Translations under genes and position numbers: made by a program | Part shown: positions 1 through 11,691 of the stretch, piece after piece | Position numbering within the stretch: the stretch's first letter is position 1 | Layout: each line of letters starts with the position of its first letter | Notes under the pieces: model-generated | The model's database searches: none | Told to the model about the DNA's origin: nothing | The model's input: only the letters and a program-made list of their open reading frames with translations | NCBI GenBank assembly: GCA_963922205.1 | Contig: CAWUHX010000121.1 | Location: 124,001-188,000, forward strand | DNA from: Romanomermis culicivorax | Taxonomy: Eukaryota > Nematoda > Enoplea > Mermithida > Mermithidae | Reading direction: 5' to 3' | Length of the DNA: 64,000 nt

Positions 1-750
1 AACGCGGTCTCAGCTTGCAAATAATTAACAGACTCAGTTTAACTGCTTTCGTATAAAAATGCAGTGCTTGCAAATAAGACGAAAGATCGCGGAAGAATGA
101 GAATTGAGAATCAATTAAATCATGCTTTGCTTCTCTTTAAATACGACGTTTTTGGCCACTCCCTGGGCGTCGTGGGAGGTCTTGCTCTGTCCATCTTCTT
201 CCGCCAATCGCCGCTTTGTGCTTCACTTTTCTCACTAATTTGGTCCCAGCCTTCAATGCTTTTCTGGTAGGGTATGCTTTTCGTGTCTTCTCTGTGCTTG
301 CTTCCTAGGGTGGGCTTAGCCACACCTCTGTGCTTCTGTGCATGCTTCTGTATCTATTTCCTCTGTGTACACATGTTTTGTGGGAGTGTTGCTACCATCC
401 CACTTGAGACTACTGTCTGGTGGGGCTTCTACTTTTTACTGTGTGCAGGTGTTGTTTACGATTTTTATGAAGAATTTCGGTAGCCGTGGAATGTGTAGTT
501 TAGCGTAGGTTCTAGGGGACCAGCTGCCATTTGTGCAAATTAATTGGGGCGTCTTAATTGGGACAATAGCGACTACCGGGGTGTGGAAGGATCAAAATAA
601 AGTACTTCACGTAATTTTACAGGAATGTTTGGGTGTGAATCTTAGACACCCTTGAGATGATAAATTATGAAAATGAAATAATATTTAATAAATGACTATC
701 ACATACAGTATGCTATATATTTACAGTACTGCGTTAGCAGGTACATTACA
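1..750 (-). repeat. Element A 3' LTR (left LTR, cut by window edge)
   Basis: This stretch matches 22189-22884 almost base for base with scattered differences, so it is one of a pair of LTRs flanking a minus-strand retrotransposon. The window begins about 160 bp inside it. Its right edge is set at 750 because the minus strand there shows a purine run (763-751) immediately followed by TGTAATG, and the partner LTR's inner edge carries the matching CATTACA on the minus strand, giving a TG...CA pair. The full LTR would be about 910 bp. The end of the integrase reading frame runs through the polypurine tract and stops at 746-748, just inside the LTR. Confidence 0.85.
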
Positions 751-3610
751 TTTCCCTCCTTCCGGAGTTGAACGGGTTTCGAGGGTGAGGAGGGGTGGGG
801 GCAGTTTCGATAGTTGCTTCTGGAGGGTAGAAAGGGGTTGTCTCATTTACATGTACGGTAAATGTGATATTCCTGTGGGATTGTTTGAGTGTAACGTTTG
901 GGTACATGAAATTTGTAACTGTATAAGGCCCGTTTTGGCGAGGGAGGAATTTGGGAGTCAGCCCTTGTTTACACAAATGATTTTTGTAGAGAATCAGATC
1001 ACCTGCCTTGTAATGGACGTTCTGAGTATGCTTGTTATACTGAAGGGTATAGTGATCTTGGGCTTTTTGCAAATTTTTCTGCACAGTTGAGAGTGCTTCT
1101 GTAAAGTGAGATTTTACACGAAGGGCATAATCATCTAAATCAACCATGTAGTATGTGGGGAAAAAATTTAAGGCTGCTTCTGATGGAAGATTAGCCTGTC
1201 TACCGTGGAGCAATTCAAATGGGGGATATGAAGTGCTATCATTCTTATGAATGTTAATCGAAAAAACAGCATAGGGTAGACAAGTATCCCAATCAGTATG
1301 ATTTGAATTGATATGCATGCGGATACTGGTTGGTGGCTAGGGTCTGGTTGCAATGCTCAACTTCCCCATTGGCAATGGGATGGTATGGAGTGGTATGAAT
1401 TTTTTGAGTATTGCATAAGCTAGTGATCCGTGAAAATAGATCGGATACAAAATCAGAGCCACGATCACAATGGATGATTTTTGGGGAGCCATGACGTCAA
1501 ACAATTTTGGTTACAAATAATTTGGTGATAGTGGCTGCAGTGGTATCAGGGGTCGGGAATGCCTCCACATACTTGGTGAAAAAATCGATGAAGACGACAA
1601 TGAATCGGTTGCCGTCTTCAGTGAGGGGTAACGGCCCCATGCAATCAAAGCCGACTCCGTCAAATGGGCCAGTCGGCTGAATTGGTACCAGATTTGCATG
1701 TATTTTGTGCCGGATGGCTTTTTGTGTCTGGCATGGGTGGCAAGTTTTGCAATAATGTTTGATATCACGGCTCATTTGGGGCCAAAATTATTTTTGCTGG
1801 AGCAAGTGTAGAGTTTTCCGGGCAGCGAAATGATCTGTGAATTTGCTGTCATGATGTGAGGCGATGAGATCCTGTATTTGTGATTTGGGGATGTATAGTT
1901 TTGCCTGTTTGTTGACTATAGGAAAGAGGATGTTTTGATGCACTGCGAATTTGATCATAGTAAGAGGGTGTTTTTTGGCGATTTTTGCTAAAATACTTTT
2001 GACAATTGCATCAGTGCGTTGAAGTTCAGCAAAATTTTTCTGTGGCTCTTCTTGTTCAGTTGCTTGGGCTTCAAGAACAGAATTAATGATTGATATCTCA
2101 GGACAGGTTTCTAGTTGCTCGATGTCAAAGGATTGCTTCGCTGTCGCTGAGGGGAAACGAGAAATAGCATCTGCATTGCAGTTAGCAATGCCTTTCTTAG
2201 GTCAAATGTCCAGCTGAATACCGGATAGGGCTAATCCCCAATGGGCAATGCGAGGGGATGGGTTTTCTTTCTGCAAGACTGCCTGAACTGCAGTATGGTC
2301 AGTGTAGAGAATAACATGTTGCTGGAAGAGGTATGGGCGGAAATACTTCATAAACTCAACTACTGCAAGGGTTTCCAACTCAGTTATTGGGTAGTTGCAT
2401 TCTGCGGGTTTCAATGTGCAGCTCCCAAAAGCAATGGGGCGATCCTGACCTTTAGTGTCTAGTTGGCTGAGAATGGTGCCGATGCCAAGTTTGGAGGCGT
2501 CGGTTTGCAAAATGAATGGTTTTGTGAAATCGGGATGCTGCAGTGGGGCATGAATAAGCAACTCTTTGAGTTTAGTGAAGGCGTTTTGCTGTTCAGGCCC
2601 CCATGAAAATTCGGAATTCTTTTTGAGTAACACTGTGATGGGGCTAGAAATTTGGGAGCAGTTCGGGATGAATCTGCGATAATAAGAGGGTAGGCCAAGG
2701 AATGACTTAACTTCTTTGGAGCTTTCGGGGGTAGGGATGTCATAAATAGATTGTACGTTACTGGGGTCTGGTGAAATGCCTTGCTGAGAAATGACGTGGC
2801 CTAAGTATTGGACTTGGGGCTAGCAAAATTTACATTTTTGTATGTTGAGTTTGAGGCCTGCTTTAGACGAATGAGTGAGAATGTTGTCTAAACGTTCTAG
2901 CATTTGGGCATGGGATTCTGCAAAGACTAAAACATCGTTGAGATAGACAAGGCATGTGTTCCATTGCAATCCCGAGAGGATAACATCCATTAACCTTTGG
3001 AATGTGGCTGGAGCATTGGTAAGACCAAAGGGGAGGTAGTTAAACTGGTATTGCCCAGCTGAGCAATTAAAGGCGGTTTTTCTCTGTCTGCTTCTGCAAT
3101 TGGAATGGAATAGTAGGCATTTGATTGGTCAAGAGACGTAAAATATTTCATTCCACACAGGGTGTCTGGAATTTCGTCTATGGGGGGCAAGGGATAGGTA
3201 TCTTTCTTGGTTACTTTATTGAGGCCTCTAAAGTCAATGCATAAACGATGGCCACCATCTTTTTTGGAGACTAAAACTGTATTGGTGCAACATGGAGAAT
3301 TGCTCTGGCTTATGACACCTGCTGCTACGAGTTGCTCAATTTCTGCTTGTATGATTTGCTTTTCCTTTGGGGAAGTCCGAAAAAGGTGTCTATGCATGGG
3401 TTGGGAGCCATTGGTGTCAATTGTATGTGAAACAAGGGTGGTTCTACCTACATCCATTTTGGATTTAGCATATACCGTGGTGTACATGGATAGGGCGCGT
3501 AGGAGTTGAGTTTTTTCGGTTTCTGTGAGGTCACTGGAGGTTAAATTAATGTTTTCTTTTAACCATGTGAATGTATCAACACGGTTTGGCTGGTTTTGTG
3601 TCCAGGAGGT
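746..3610 (-). pseudogene. pol: Element A pol: reverse transcriptase, RNase H and integrase (decayed)
   Basis: Read on the minus strand, this covers a Ty3/gypsy RT (DFRGLNKVTKKDTYPLPPID, then FTSLDQSNAYY), RNase H (TDASKLGIG, TDHTAV), the integrase zinc region (CKTCHPCQ) and the DDE core (FDCMGPLP, then CDRGSDF). The RT active site at 2934-2945 reads YLND rather than YLDD, so a catalytic aspartate is lost. The integrase NGxVER motif reads NGEVEH. There is a frameshift near 3060-3080 and in-frame stops near 2821, 2199, 1788 and 1494. It is the 3' part of element A and is followed directly by its LTR. The copy is clearly dead. Confidence 0.85.
751..763 (-). promoter_or_regulatory. Element A polypurine tract
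   Basis: On the minus strand this is an uninterrupted purine run (GGAAGGAGGGAAA) directly before the LTR start. That is the expected position and composition of the plus-strand primer of an LTR retrotransposon. Confidence 0.7.
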
Positions 3611-3859
3611 TATTTTAATGGGGGCATCTGGTTTTGGGATGTAACAGGAGACTGTACCGATGCATGTTCCAGGGTAAAGAGTTTACGACCGATATGCGTA
3701 TGGGACTGTTTTGGTTTTCAGAGACACAAGCTGCGAAATGAACTTTGGGATACTGTTTGGGTTTCGGAGTAAATTCAAGCTGTTTAACTTGTAGGTACGA
3801 TTTGGGCAAGGAGACAGTAAGTTTGGTTACTATACGGGGTGGTAATTCTAATTTTTCGT

Positions 3860-4460
3860 CTAGATAGGTTCACCACGGGTCGAAAGGGGGCTATATTCCA
3901 GGCCGTCACAAGGTAGTATGACATTGCCAAATTTTACCTGGGATTTCTGATTGTTGATAGTGTATTCCGAAAATCAACTGAGAAAGTTTTTGCCTAGAAG
4001 GACGTCTGCTGTGCAGTCTTTTTGGACATGGACCATTATTGTTTCCTAGATAGTTTGGGCTGTTACTGTAACAAAGGTGGTTCTTACGAGGTGAATCGGA
4101 AGGTTATTTGCTGCTTTGGCTTGGACTAGCAGGGGTTTCATTTCCAGCTGGAGGATTTGAGCAATTTGTGAATCAATGAGTGAGTATACAGCACCAGTGT
4201 CAATCATGCCTTTTGTAATTAGTTTGCCATTGAGTGTGATCAGGATGTGAGGAGTATGTTTCTCAGATATGTTTTGAGGTGACTTATTTGATCCAGATTG
4301 GTGGATTTGATTGACAAGTTCGATTGCAGGAGTTCTGGGCGTATCAATATCAACAAGGACGTATTTCTGCTGAGTTTGGGCCCCACGAGGATTGGCTAAT
4401 TCTAAGAGAGCATGGCCAAATGACGGGGGAATGGTCTCATGTAAACGTCTGTTGTGTGAT
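3860..4460 (-). pseudogene. Element A aspartic protease region
   Basis: The minus strand carries the retropepsin signature GMIDTGAVYSLID, with the DTGA codons at 4190-4201. Upstream the same frame is open into the membrane anchor of the envelope-like gene, with no stop in between. Downstream it leads towards RT but is broken by stops near 4050 and 3978. The placement suggests the protease is made as the continuation of an env-pro-pol reading frame. The protease call itself is firm; the fused expression is inference. Confidence 0.7.
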
Positions 4461-6145
4461 GGTATTTCGTACGCATGTTCATTTGTAACATGATGTTTTG
4501 GGGAAGGGAGATATTTCCGAAGAATGAGAAAAGAGTAAAGGACGTCTGTAATGACTACAGTGATAATGGCTAGATTGATAATGATTTGCAGGGGTCCTTT
4601 GAGTAAATTATTTAATCCATCTGTGAGGCTTTGGGTGTGCCGGTTATTACATCTTTTATGCCTTGAGTGGCGCCAGAGAGGGTATTGCCGATTGCTTGGC
4701 CACTGCCTGAGATCATGTTGTAAACTGTATCAGAATTAAGAGACATTTGGGTGGTGTAATTGATGAGTTTTTTAACAATGTTTTCGAGTGTGTGAGTTTC
4801 CTAAATGTATTGTTTCAAAAAGAGTAAGTTGGTTGAAATGGTTGCAAGTTGATCATGAAAAATTGCAGGTGTGTTAAAATGAAAGAGGGAGAAATTTTGG
4901 TTCGAGACGATTTCTAAAGGTAGATCAGTGACATGTGGGGATCCTGTTTCACTGACCCATGTATTATTCTGTTTGTAAAGGGCTACATGCATGTGATGGC
5001 AGTCAATGGTTTGTGAGAAAGGGGTCAAATCGTTTGCTCCTGGGTTCGAAAACATGAGTTCGGTTCCCACCAGAATAGGTAAAAGTTTGTAGCATGTTTT
5101 GTTGATTTTATGGTTGTAAAAGACTTTGAATGCATTTACCTGATTACAGGGCCAGACTGTGAGGGCATCTCTTGTGAATTCTGCTATTATGGCGGTTTGT
5201 TGTATGAATGCAGGGGCCCCAAGGGTTGCATCATGGTGCAAAATTTGCCATACTAGATCAAGGTGACACTGTGCCTATCTGCATAATTCACTCCAGATGT
5301 TTTTGAAAATTTGGATCTCGAATTCCTGGATTTTATCTGCTAGATAGTTTAGTTTTGCATTAATGGGTTCAAAATCATCAAAATCGTATAGTGTAGTATG
5401 GGTTTCCTTCATTTTTGGGGTTGAAAACGAGTTACGATGTGGGGTGCTTTTGTCCAACTGCACAACAATGCCCTGTTCAGTTAGGACACTGTCTTGGATT
5501 TCTGGGCAGTTGAGGTTTGAAAAGAGTGTATTTTTGACGGAGAATGTACCTTGTAGCTCATCTATTATCATGTGGGTTTGTGTCAGTTTTATGGAATGTG
5601 TATTTTTGTATTCAAAAGGGCATAGATTTTCGAATGCTGTTTCATTCCAGATAATGGACCCATCGGCCGTTACATAATGGCCTGATGTCGGTTTGCATGA
5701 CCCCAGGTCACATAATGTACCTGTCATTGATTTTCCATTCCAAGATGCTATTTGTCTTATCTCTATGATGACGTTAGTGACTGACGTACAGTGGTCTGTG
5801 CAACACCATGTGTATTCTACACTTAAGGAGTTGTTTGTTGACCAAAATCCTGGTTGAGTTTCCTATAATTTTTGACCATTGTGTTCCTTGTCTACAATGA
5901 TTGCCTTACAAACATGGGGGGTTAGATTTTGCATTTCGGTTTGGTCGAAAACAATGCCTTTTGAGCCAAAAAATCCAGTATTAGTACAAATTTTGTGTTT
6001 GTGAACACTGCATTTGTATGCATCTGTTATGTGAGGTTTTGTGGAGGGGATATGGATTTTTCCAAATGTCTGTACTGGTTTGTCTACTGTGGAAGGGGGC
6101 ATAAATGATACAAGTTTTGGTATGCTGACTGAGTGACTGCTCAAT
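4461..6145 (-). pseudogene. env: Element A envelope-like glycoprotein, main part
   Basis: On the minus strand a Cys-rich ectodomain runs from 6145 to about 4640. It has a paired-Cys patch (YTWCCTDHC), potential N-glycosylation sites and a Gly/Ser/Ala-rich segment (SGSGQAIGNTLSGATQG). A hydrophobic anchor (IIINLAIITVVITDVLYSFL) follows at about 4590-4520. Three in-frame TAG codons (5863-5865, 5275-5277, 4801-4803) and a frameshift near 4615 break it. The Gly-rich pre-anchor segment is reminiscent of class III fusion proteins, but I cannot assign a family. The signal-peptide end lies at 19959-20161, beyond the inserted element B. The gene sits between gag and protease, not after integrase. Confidence 0.6.
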
Positions 6146-6624
6146 TGTTAGGGCGCTGTGGGGTCACAATAAAGCAACAGTTCTAACCACAGGCTAACAA
6201 CAACAACAAACACCAAACTCTCCCAGACGTTTCACCAGATATACACCAGAACTTTCACTAAACCTCAGGCAGAACACCTTGGCATGTACCTCAGGAGCTC
6301 CTACCCAAGTCTCCACTCCTACACTTATAAACTCCCTCCACTACACTCACAAAACAATACACTTACAGGTCCAAAGTGTATTGGGTGACGATGGGCGACG
6401 CCAATATAAAATAATAAACAAAAATATTATAATAAAGACGATGGCGGCGACGCTCCATAAAACGTATCTTTTTTAACAATAATAAAAAGACACCAAAAAC
6501 GCGAAACAGTGGCAGCATAAACCTATGCAAATTTATCACTTTCTTTTCGCCACTTTTCGCCGCGTCCAACCGCCTGCGCACCGACGCCGGAAGCTGAACA
6601 CGTGCACCTGAGACCACCTCAACA
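6146..6624 (-). repeat. Element B 3' LTR
   Basis: This 479-bp LTR matches 19476-19954 at nearly every base, with TG...CA termini. It is the downstream LTR for the minus-strand element. Confidence 0.95.
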
Positions 6625-6640
6625 TCCCTCGGCCCTCAAA
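6625..6640 (-). promoter_or_regulatory. Element B polypurine tract candidate
   Basis: The minus strand reads TTGAGGGCCGAGGGA immediately before the 3' LTR. It is mostly purine, with one pyrimidine pair. Confidence 0.5.
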
Positions 6641-7355
6641 ACCGACCAACGGGAGGTGAAAACCTTTCTGCAGCCTGAGTCTCATACTGAGGCCCCGACT
6701 GCATAACAGTTTTCCCCTCGGAAAACAAATTTTTGGGGCTACCCCCTCCAAGATGTGATCCAGCCCCTACCAGGTCCTTCAGGTGACGGCGACCTTGACC
6801 AATCCATTCGGCAGGGCACTCCCTTTCGGGCTACCGGAAACGATCACGAACGTAGTTCGGCCTGGACTTTGACGTCGATCTGTGCCTAGATCCGGGGCGT
6901 CGCCGTTCCTCTTCTCCCATTTCCTGGTTTTTACAACCTCGGTGATGAGGTGCCCCAGGTGCGCTTCCTCCCCGGTCGGCTGCTCGCCACATTGCTCCGT
7001 CCAATACAAATCTACTCAGTAAAAAATATTTTCTATAAAATATTTCAAATATCTACTTACGAAATAATTTTATAAACGCGAATAAAATTTTCACGTCTTC
7101 ATCTTTTTCAGGCCCTGAAAATAAACGAGAAAAATACGAGGGCTATACACGCCCGAAATAAGATGGACGGAAATAAGGAATTTCGCCGGGCAACTTTTGG
7201 GCACCGGAAACGAGAAAATTTTAAAATTTTAAAGCAACAATAAAACGAGATAATATATTTTTTTTGTATTTTGTATTTTATTTGTGTTTTTGTATTTTGT
7301 ATTTTTGAAATAAAATTTGTACGAAATAACGAATTTTGGTCCAAAAGTGATGCGG
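6641..7355 (-). other. Element B 3' untranslated region
   Basis: No reading frame of substance is seen. The part from 7020 to 7340 is strongly AT-rich with runs of ttttgtatttt. It separates the last accessory ORF from the polypurine tract. Confidence 0.5.
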
Positions 7356-7367
7356 CTATATGAAATT

Positions 7368-7767
7368 ATTGTTGCCCGCCGCCACCATAACCGCCGTATT
7401 GGAAGCTACCACGGCGAGGGTAGGGACCACCCCAAGCTCCATGGCCCCTGAGGAATCCCCCATAAACTCCTCGAGGTTGGGCCGCACGAGGGGGTCCGCC
7501 CATCGCCTGACCTCTATACGGTTGCGGATTAACCATCTTGAAGGGTCTTCCTTGACCCTGCCCCTGACCCCAGCCTCAGCCATATCCCCCTCCAGTTCCC
7601 CTCTGGTACGAGCCCTGAGTGGAACTTACGGAAGATACTCCTGAAGCTGAGGTAGTGGACCTACCTTGACTGTTGATTCGCGTACGGTAATTTGAATACT
7701 CCAGGCTGGTGCCGACCCTGTGAGTGAGACGATTGTCGCGAGTGCTGGCTCCTAGTCCTGGATGCAT
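7368..7767 (-). CDS. Element B ORF5 tail: Gly/Arg-rich RNA-binding-like extension
   Basis: In a frame overlapping the end of ORF5, the minus strand encodes a Ser/Gln/Gly-rich stretch ending GTGGGYG. A TGA at 7576-7578 interrupts it, and it continues to about 7368 as a Gly/Arg/Tyr-rich segment (motifs GRPF, YRGQ, RGVYGGF, RRGSFQYGGYGGGG). This composition is typical of RGG-type RNA-binding tails. It may be the true C terminus of ORF5 reached by frameshift, with the TGA replacing a Trp codon (GWG follows). Alternatively it is a decayed end. Confidence 0.4.
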
Positions 7768-8959
7768 CCCTAGGTTGTCTTTCCGTTAACATTGGAATCT
7801 TGAAGGGTTGCCCCTCCTCATCCTCGGCCTCCTGGAACTTACCAGAAAATTTCTGAACCATATCAGACAACCTTCTTTTCGCTGCCATATCTACTGCAGT
7901 TTGTTGGTGTTCCTGCATTCGGTTGGCATACGCTTCCCTGAATGCAGTACTACCTTCTCCCTGCAGGTAGATAGAATAATACCTCTCTGTGACAAATGAT
8001 TTGGCCCGTGCATCAATTGCACCAATATGTCTTGGGCCCAACTGCTGATGTTCTAACTTTAGCAACACCATGGTACATAAGTATCTCACGGCTGCCATTA
8101 CTATTTCCGCATCAAAATGATGAAACCAATTTGGCATGAACTTGAGCCAAATATACTCCCAAATGGGCTCAGGAACGTTTACATGATCATACAGGAAACC
8201 ACCTTGAAGATCAAAGTGATCCCCATAGCTCTCGTAAAGCTCCTCTACTCCATTATTCACCAATGCCCAGATGATTTGATTCCTATTATCATCCGGCATA
8301 TCCTGAGCAAAGAATTCGATCACCTCCGGTGTCGAAAAATCTATTCTTCCCTTCACCAAGGGAAACTTCTTATGGACATCCCAGTAGTCTCTCAAAACAG
8401 AACTTAGGTACTCCAAAGTTGCTTCCTTATCTCTACTTCTCTTGACCGATTTAGTCGGTTCCCACGTAGAGGGTTTAGAAACAACTGTTTTCCCTGAAGC
8501 GCTGCTCTGGTCCTGCTGAGAAGTCTTATCGACTTTAGACACGGGCTTAGCCAAAGTACTTTTCGTCGTTGCACTTACCTGAGATGCAGACGATTTACTA
8601 GGTACTTTAGCCGAAGCAACCGTCGACTGCACCTGACTCGTAGAACTTTTGGTTCCAGGCATCAGGCTCGTTGGCGTAGTTCCAGTCTTGGACTTGGTTG
8701 AATCCGTCAATAAAGTTGTAGATCCAGCAAACTTCAAATCCACAGACGTAGAACTCCCTGTCTGTTCTCCTTCACCATCACTGATTTCAATAACATCTTC
8801 TTCCTCTCTCTTCTTAGCCCTATTGGCCTTTCGGGTTAATTTTCGTCTTCCTAGTCTTTTAATCTGATCGTCCGTACGACCTTCTGCTCTGAACTTTCTA
8901 ACCTCTTCGGCAGTATACATACCTGGTATACCACCGTCTATACTTGGATCTCTGGGCAC
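7661..8959 (-). CDS. Element B ORF5: unknown accessory protein, possibly capsid/nucleocapsid-like
   Basis: This is about 432 residues. I do not recognise a family. The N-terminal 80 residues are basic, then acidic, with VIEISDGEGE, which matches the SUMO-interaction pattern (hydrophobic patch plus acidic run). A Ser/Thr/Lys low-complexity linker follows. From about residue 180 to 370 there is a globular helical domain rich in Trp and aromatic residues (LRDYWDVHKKFP, PIWEYIWLKFMPNWFHHF). A basic Ser/Gln/Arg tail ends the frame. The frame is open upstream without ATG to about 8996 and overlaps the end of ORF4, so expression by frameshift from ORF4 is likely. The layout (globular domain plus basic tail) would suit a nucleic-acid-packaging protein, but that is inference. 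Confidence 0.6.
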   Translation of the reverse strand: MPRDPSIDGGIPGMYTAEEVRKFRAEGRTDDQIKRLGRRKLTRKANRAKKREEEDVIEISDGEGEQTGSSTSVDLKFAGSTTLLTDSTKSKTGTTPTSLMPGTKSSTSQVQSTVASAKVPSKSSASQVSATTKSTLAKPVSKVDKTSQQDQSSASGKTVVSKPSTWEPTKSVKRSRDKEATLEYLSSVLRDYWDVHKKFPLVKGRIDFSTPEVIEFFAQDMPDDNRNQIIWALVNNGVEELYESYGDHFDLQGGFLYDHVNVPEPIWEYIWLKFMPNWFHHFDAEIVMAAVRYLCTMVLLKLEHQQLGPRHIGAIDARAKSFVTERYYSIYLQGEGSTAFREAYANRMQEHQQTAVDMAAKRRLSDMVQKFSGKFQEAEDEEGQPFKIPMLTERQPRDASRTRSQHSRQSSHSQGRHQPGVFKLPYANQQSR

Positions 8960-8970
8960 TACTTGAACTG

Positions 8971-10476
8971 TCAGCGTAACCTTGCTGACCGCAGGATGGC
9001 CTGCGTACTAGAAGGTTGCGCCGGCAATTTCGGGATATGATAAGCAGTAGGCGGCTTGGCTGGAGCTTGCACGACTGTAGGCGCTGCCAGAGGCCTCGGC
9101 TGCGCCGTAAAACCAGCCAATACTAGTTCCAGCTGCTTCTGCTGCTGATCTAATCTCGCTTTCTGCTCCGCAAGCTGTTTAGCGAAAATCTCCTTCTGTC
9201 TTTCAATTTCCTTTTCAGCTCGCTCCCTGAGCCTTGCTTCAATCTCCTCTATTGTTGGACTTGCAGCAATCGTTATCAGATTGCTTTCATCCAGCATTTG
9301 CTCTGCCCTGACATCCATTCCAGAAGGTAAACTCTCTGTCTGATCTAGTAAAGAAGTTACCTGTGTTTCTTGATCAGGCTGTATCAACGATTCAACAGTG
9401 ACCTCCCTAGCCACTTCTAAATCGTCTCCTACCTGATTCAAGTCTATGGGGGTGTTGAGGTCTGCAGGTATCACTTGTTGCTGTGCTTTCGCCGCAACAG
9501 GCTCAGCCTGCATCCCCTGCACCTGATCCAAACTACTCATATCAACTCCAGATTGTTGAGTCACCGTTGTGCTTACCTCAGTGCCTGTAACCGGCACTGC
9601 TGGCTGCTTACCTGTTGGCCTCACTACAACCTTATCGCCAATATGCGTAATCGTGAAACCTGGAGCATCGGACGGCAATATCGGCTCAAAAAATGGCGGC
9701 TCGTAACCTGGAACGTACTCCGGTTGATATGCTAACACGCTCTTTTTCTGGTTCTCCTTCGTTGCGTCCTCGCCCATATCAATCGGGTATCGCAAACCTG
9801 GGACTCGAACAGCTATTTGACGGAAGTAAAACCTCTGATAGCAGTACGGGTTATCTTTGTACTGCGGACACTCCGCCAAATGCTTCCTCTTATCTACCGG
9901 TCTTTGCTCCCATGATTTTGTCTTGGGCCAAAATCGGATCGGCAGAAATCCGAAACGATTTCCCCAACATGTAATAGAATCGCCCTTGGTTGGCGTATGT
10001 ACCTCTGTTACTGGAAGACTATTCAAAAATGATAAGTACTGACCGTACCTATCTCCCCTCCACAACATCTTCAAGAGTTGTTCCTTTCCCTCAGGGCTAA
10101 AGGATCTTAAATAGTTGTGGTCAAGGAGAGAGGTAAGGTACTCTTCCGCTTCCTCTCTGCAAGCTGGCCAAAACAAATGAAATGTGAGCGGAACTTTATT
10201 ACACACTGACTCCAAATTCTTAAAATTGTCCTCGATCAATATTTCAGAATAAGGAGCGATATCCATACTCCAGTGTTGCCTTACGTACGAGTCTTTACCA
10301 TTCGAAACTCTGACTGGTTCATACTCGTGGTAATCAACTTCCAGAGATGTTATCTCCAACAACTGCTTCGTTTCTTTCCTATACCTTAGGAAATTCTCGT
10401 ACAAAACCATAGATACTGGTTCATCGAGTCTACTGAAACTCTTCCCTCGATTAACCATATCTATCACCTTGTTCAT
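8971..10476 (-). CDS. Element B ORF4: coiled-coil accessory protein of unknown function
   Basis: This is 501 residues, starting at an ATG. It shares the frame of the exonuclease ORF and is separated from it only by TGA (10480-10482) and one ATA codon. Residues 1-220 look globular, with a Cys/Trp region ([20 protein letters not shown]) and a Cys/His patch ([18 protein letters not shown]) that could bind zinc. The middle is Pro/Thr/Val-rich. Residues about 410-460 form a strong Glu/Arg/Gln coiled coil ([20 protein letters not shown]). No known domain was recognised. It may be translated with the exonuclease by stop readthrough or reinitiation. Confidence 0.6.
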   Translation of the reverse strand: MNKVIDMVNRGKSFSRLDEPVSMVLYENFLRYRKETKQLLEITSLEVDYHEYEPVRVSNGKDSYVRQHWSMDIAPYSEILIEDNFKNLESVCNKVPLTFHLFWPACREEAEEYLTSLLDHNYLRSFSPEGKEQLLKMLWRGDRYGQYLSFLNSLPVTEVHTPTKGDSITCWGNRFGFLPIRFWPKTKSWEQRPVDKRKHLAECPQYKDNPYCYQRFYFRQIAVRVPGLRYPIDMGEDATKENQKKSVLAYQPEYVPGYEPPFFEPILPSDAPGFTITHIGDKVVVRPTGKQPAVPVTGTEVSTTVTQQSGVDMSSLDQVQGMQAEPVAAKAQQQVIPADLNTPIDLNQVGDDLEVAREVTVESLIQPDQETQVTSLLDQTESLPSGMDVRAEQMLDESNLITIAASPTIEEIEARLRERAEKEIERQKEIFAKQLAEQKARLDQQQKQLELVLAGFTAQPRPLAAPTVVQAPAKPPTAYHIPKLPAQPSSTQAILRSARLR

Positions 10477-10479
10477 TAT

Positions 10480-11675
10480 TCAAGTTCTAATCTGCTTTTC
10501 CGACAAAGCTTCTTCAAACTCTTCATCCTCACTTACCGTATCATTACCGTCTACATTCTTACTTTTTTCTTTAACGGTATAATCAGGATGAATACCTTTA
10601 GGTATACTTACGTCTCTCCCTCTCTTCCGATTTGCCTCGTAATGAGGGAAGCTGTACTCCACATAGCCTCCAAATGAGGTGTCCATTTGGGCAGCCATAC
10701 GGGCATACGCTTCCTGTCTCATTACGTGGTAAATAGCCGATGACTGCGGCTCCTCTACTTCCGGACTTCCACAAAAAGTCTGCGGAAAATTCTCTCCATG
10801 TATCATGTTAAAAAACCTGTACAACCTGTACGCCATTATCTGGATTTGATCTGCTTTCATCAAATCATGCGGAAAATACTGGAATCCGACCTCGACTTCC
10901 ATAGCTAACTCATAGTGGAAAAACGCTAAGAAAACCGACAATGAGTAGTAGGCGTCCAGTGCTGAATACCTGATTTCAAACTGCGTCAACGTGTGCCTAC
11001 AGAATCGATCACGTTGCGCTCTCTGACGGAAATCGATTTGGAAATAACCAACGTCCGCCAGATACAGCTCCGTGAACAACCCTTTCAGCTTAAATGTTTC
11101 TGGGCAAAGTCCCAATTTCCTGGACATTGCCAAAAATCTTCCGTTCAATTGATCCCCTACCTTGGCTACGTCATAATAACGGCCATACGAAGATGCAATT
11201 CTATACTTGATCTCTGCTGTCAGATCAACATCCTGGTGATTTCTGCCTGCGCCATTAACATTCCAGACGGCAACCAGATCTGTAACCAAGTTGTATCCAA
11301 CGAGAAGCATGTCTGAATCTAAGAGCTCATGAATGAGCGTCCATTCCTTCGGCATGATTGTCGTAGTATCTACAACAAAGGTGTCTCCAGTCACCGTCGA
11401 GAAGCTAATGACTCTCGCGAACTCCTTCCCTTTTGGGTTATCAACCCCAGAAGTCGCGAAAACCTTACTCACGTACTCTTGAGTAACTTTCTCAGTATCA
11501 AAACCGATAACTGGCTGTCCTCGAAACCTACTGTCCTTCAAGGTTTCGATCATCTCAGCCACCTTACCTACCTCGACCAATTTCGGTTCCGTCAGTTCCA
11601 ATGGAAATCTCCCGAACGTCGTGGCAAACCATCGTTCTAATTCACCGACTCTGACAATGCGCTTGACCTTGTAGT
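10480..11675 (-). CDS. Element B ORF3: DEDDy-family 3'-5' exonuclease
   Basis: The protein carries all three exonuclease motifs of the RNase D/WRN-type DEDDy superfamily. Counting from the TTG at 11601, Exo I is VIGFDTE (Asp35, Glu37), Exo II is LVGYNLVTDL (Asp108) and Exo III is YSALDAYY (Tyr212, Asp216). The Leu/Gln run before Exo III (TLTQFEIRYSALDA) also fits. All catalytic residues are present, so it is predicted to be active on nucleic acid ends. The open frame extends upstream to about 11691 without ATG. A splice acceptor (gaattttttag) on the minus strand at 11677-11676 suggests a spliced subgenomic mRNA, as for retroviral env. A C-terminal acidic tail follows residue 340. An exonuclease gene is not part of the standard gypsy gene set. 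Confidence 0.8.
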
Positions 11676-11691
11676 CTAAAAAATTCAGGCG

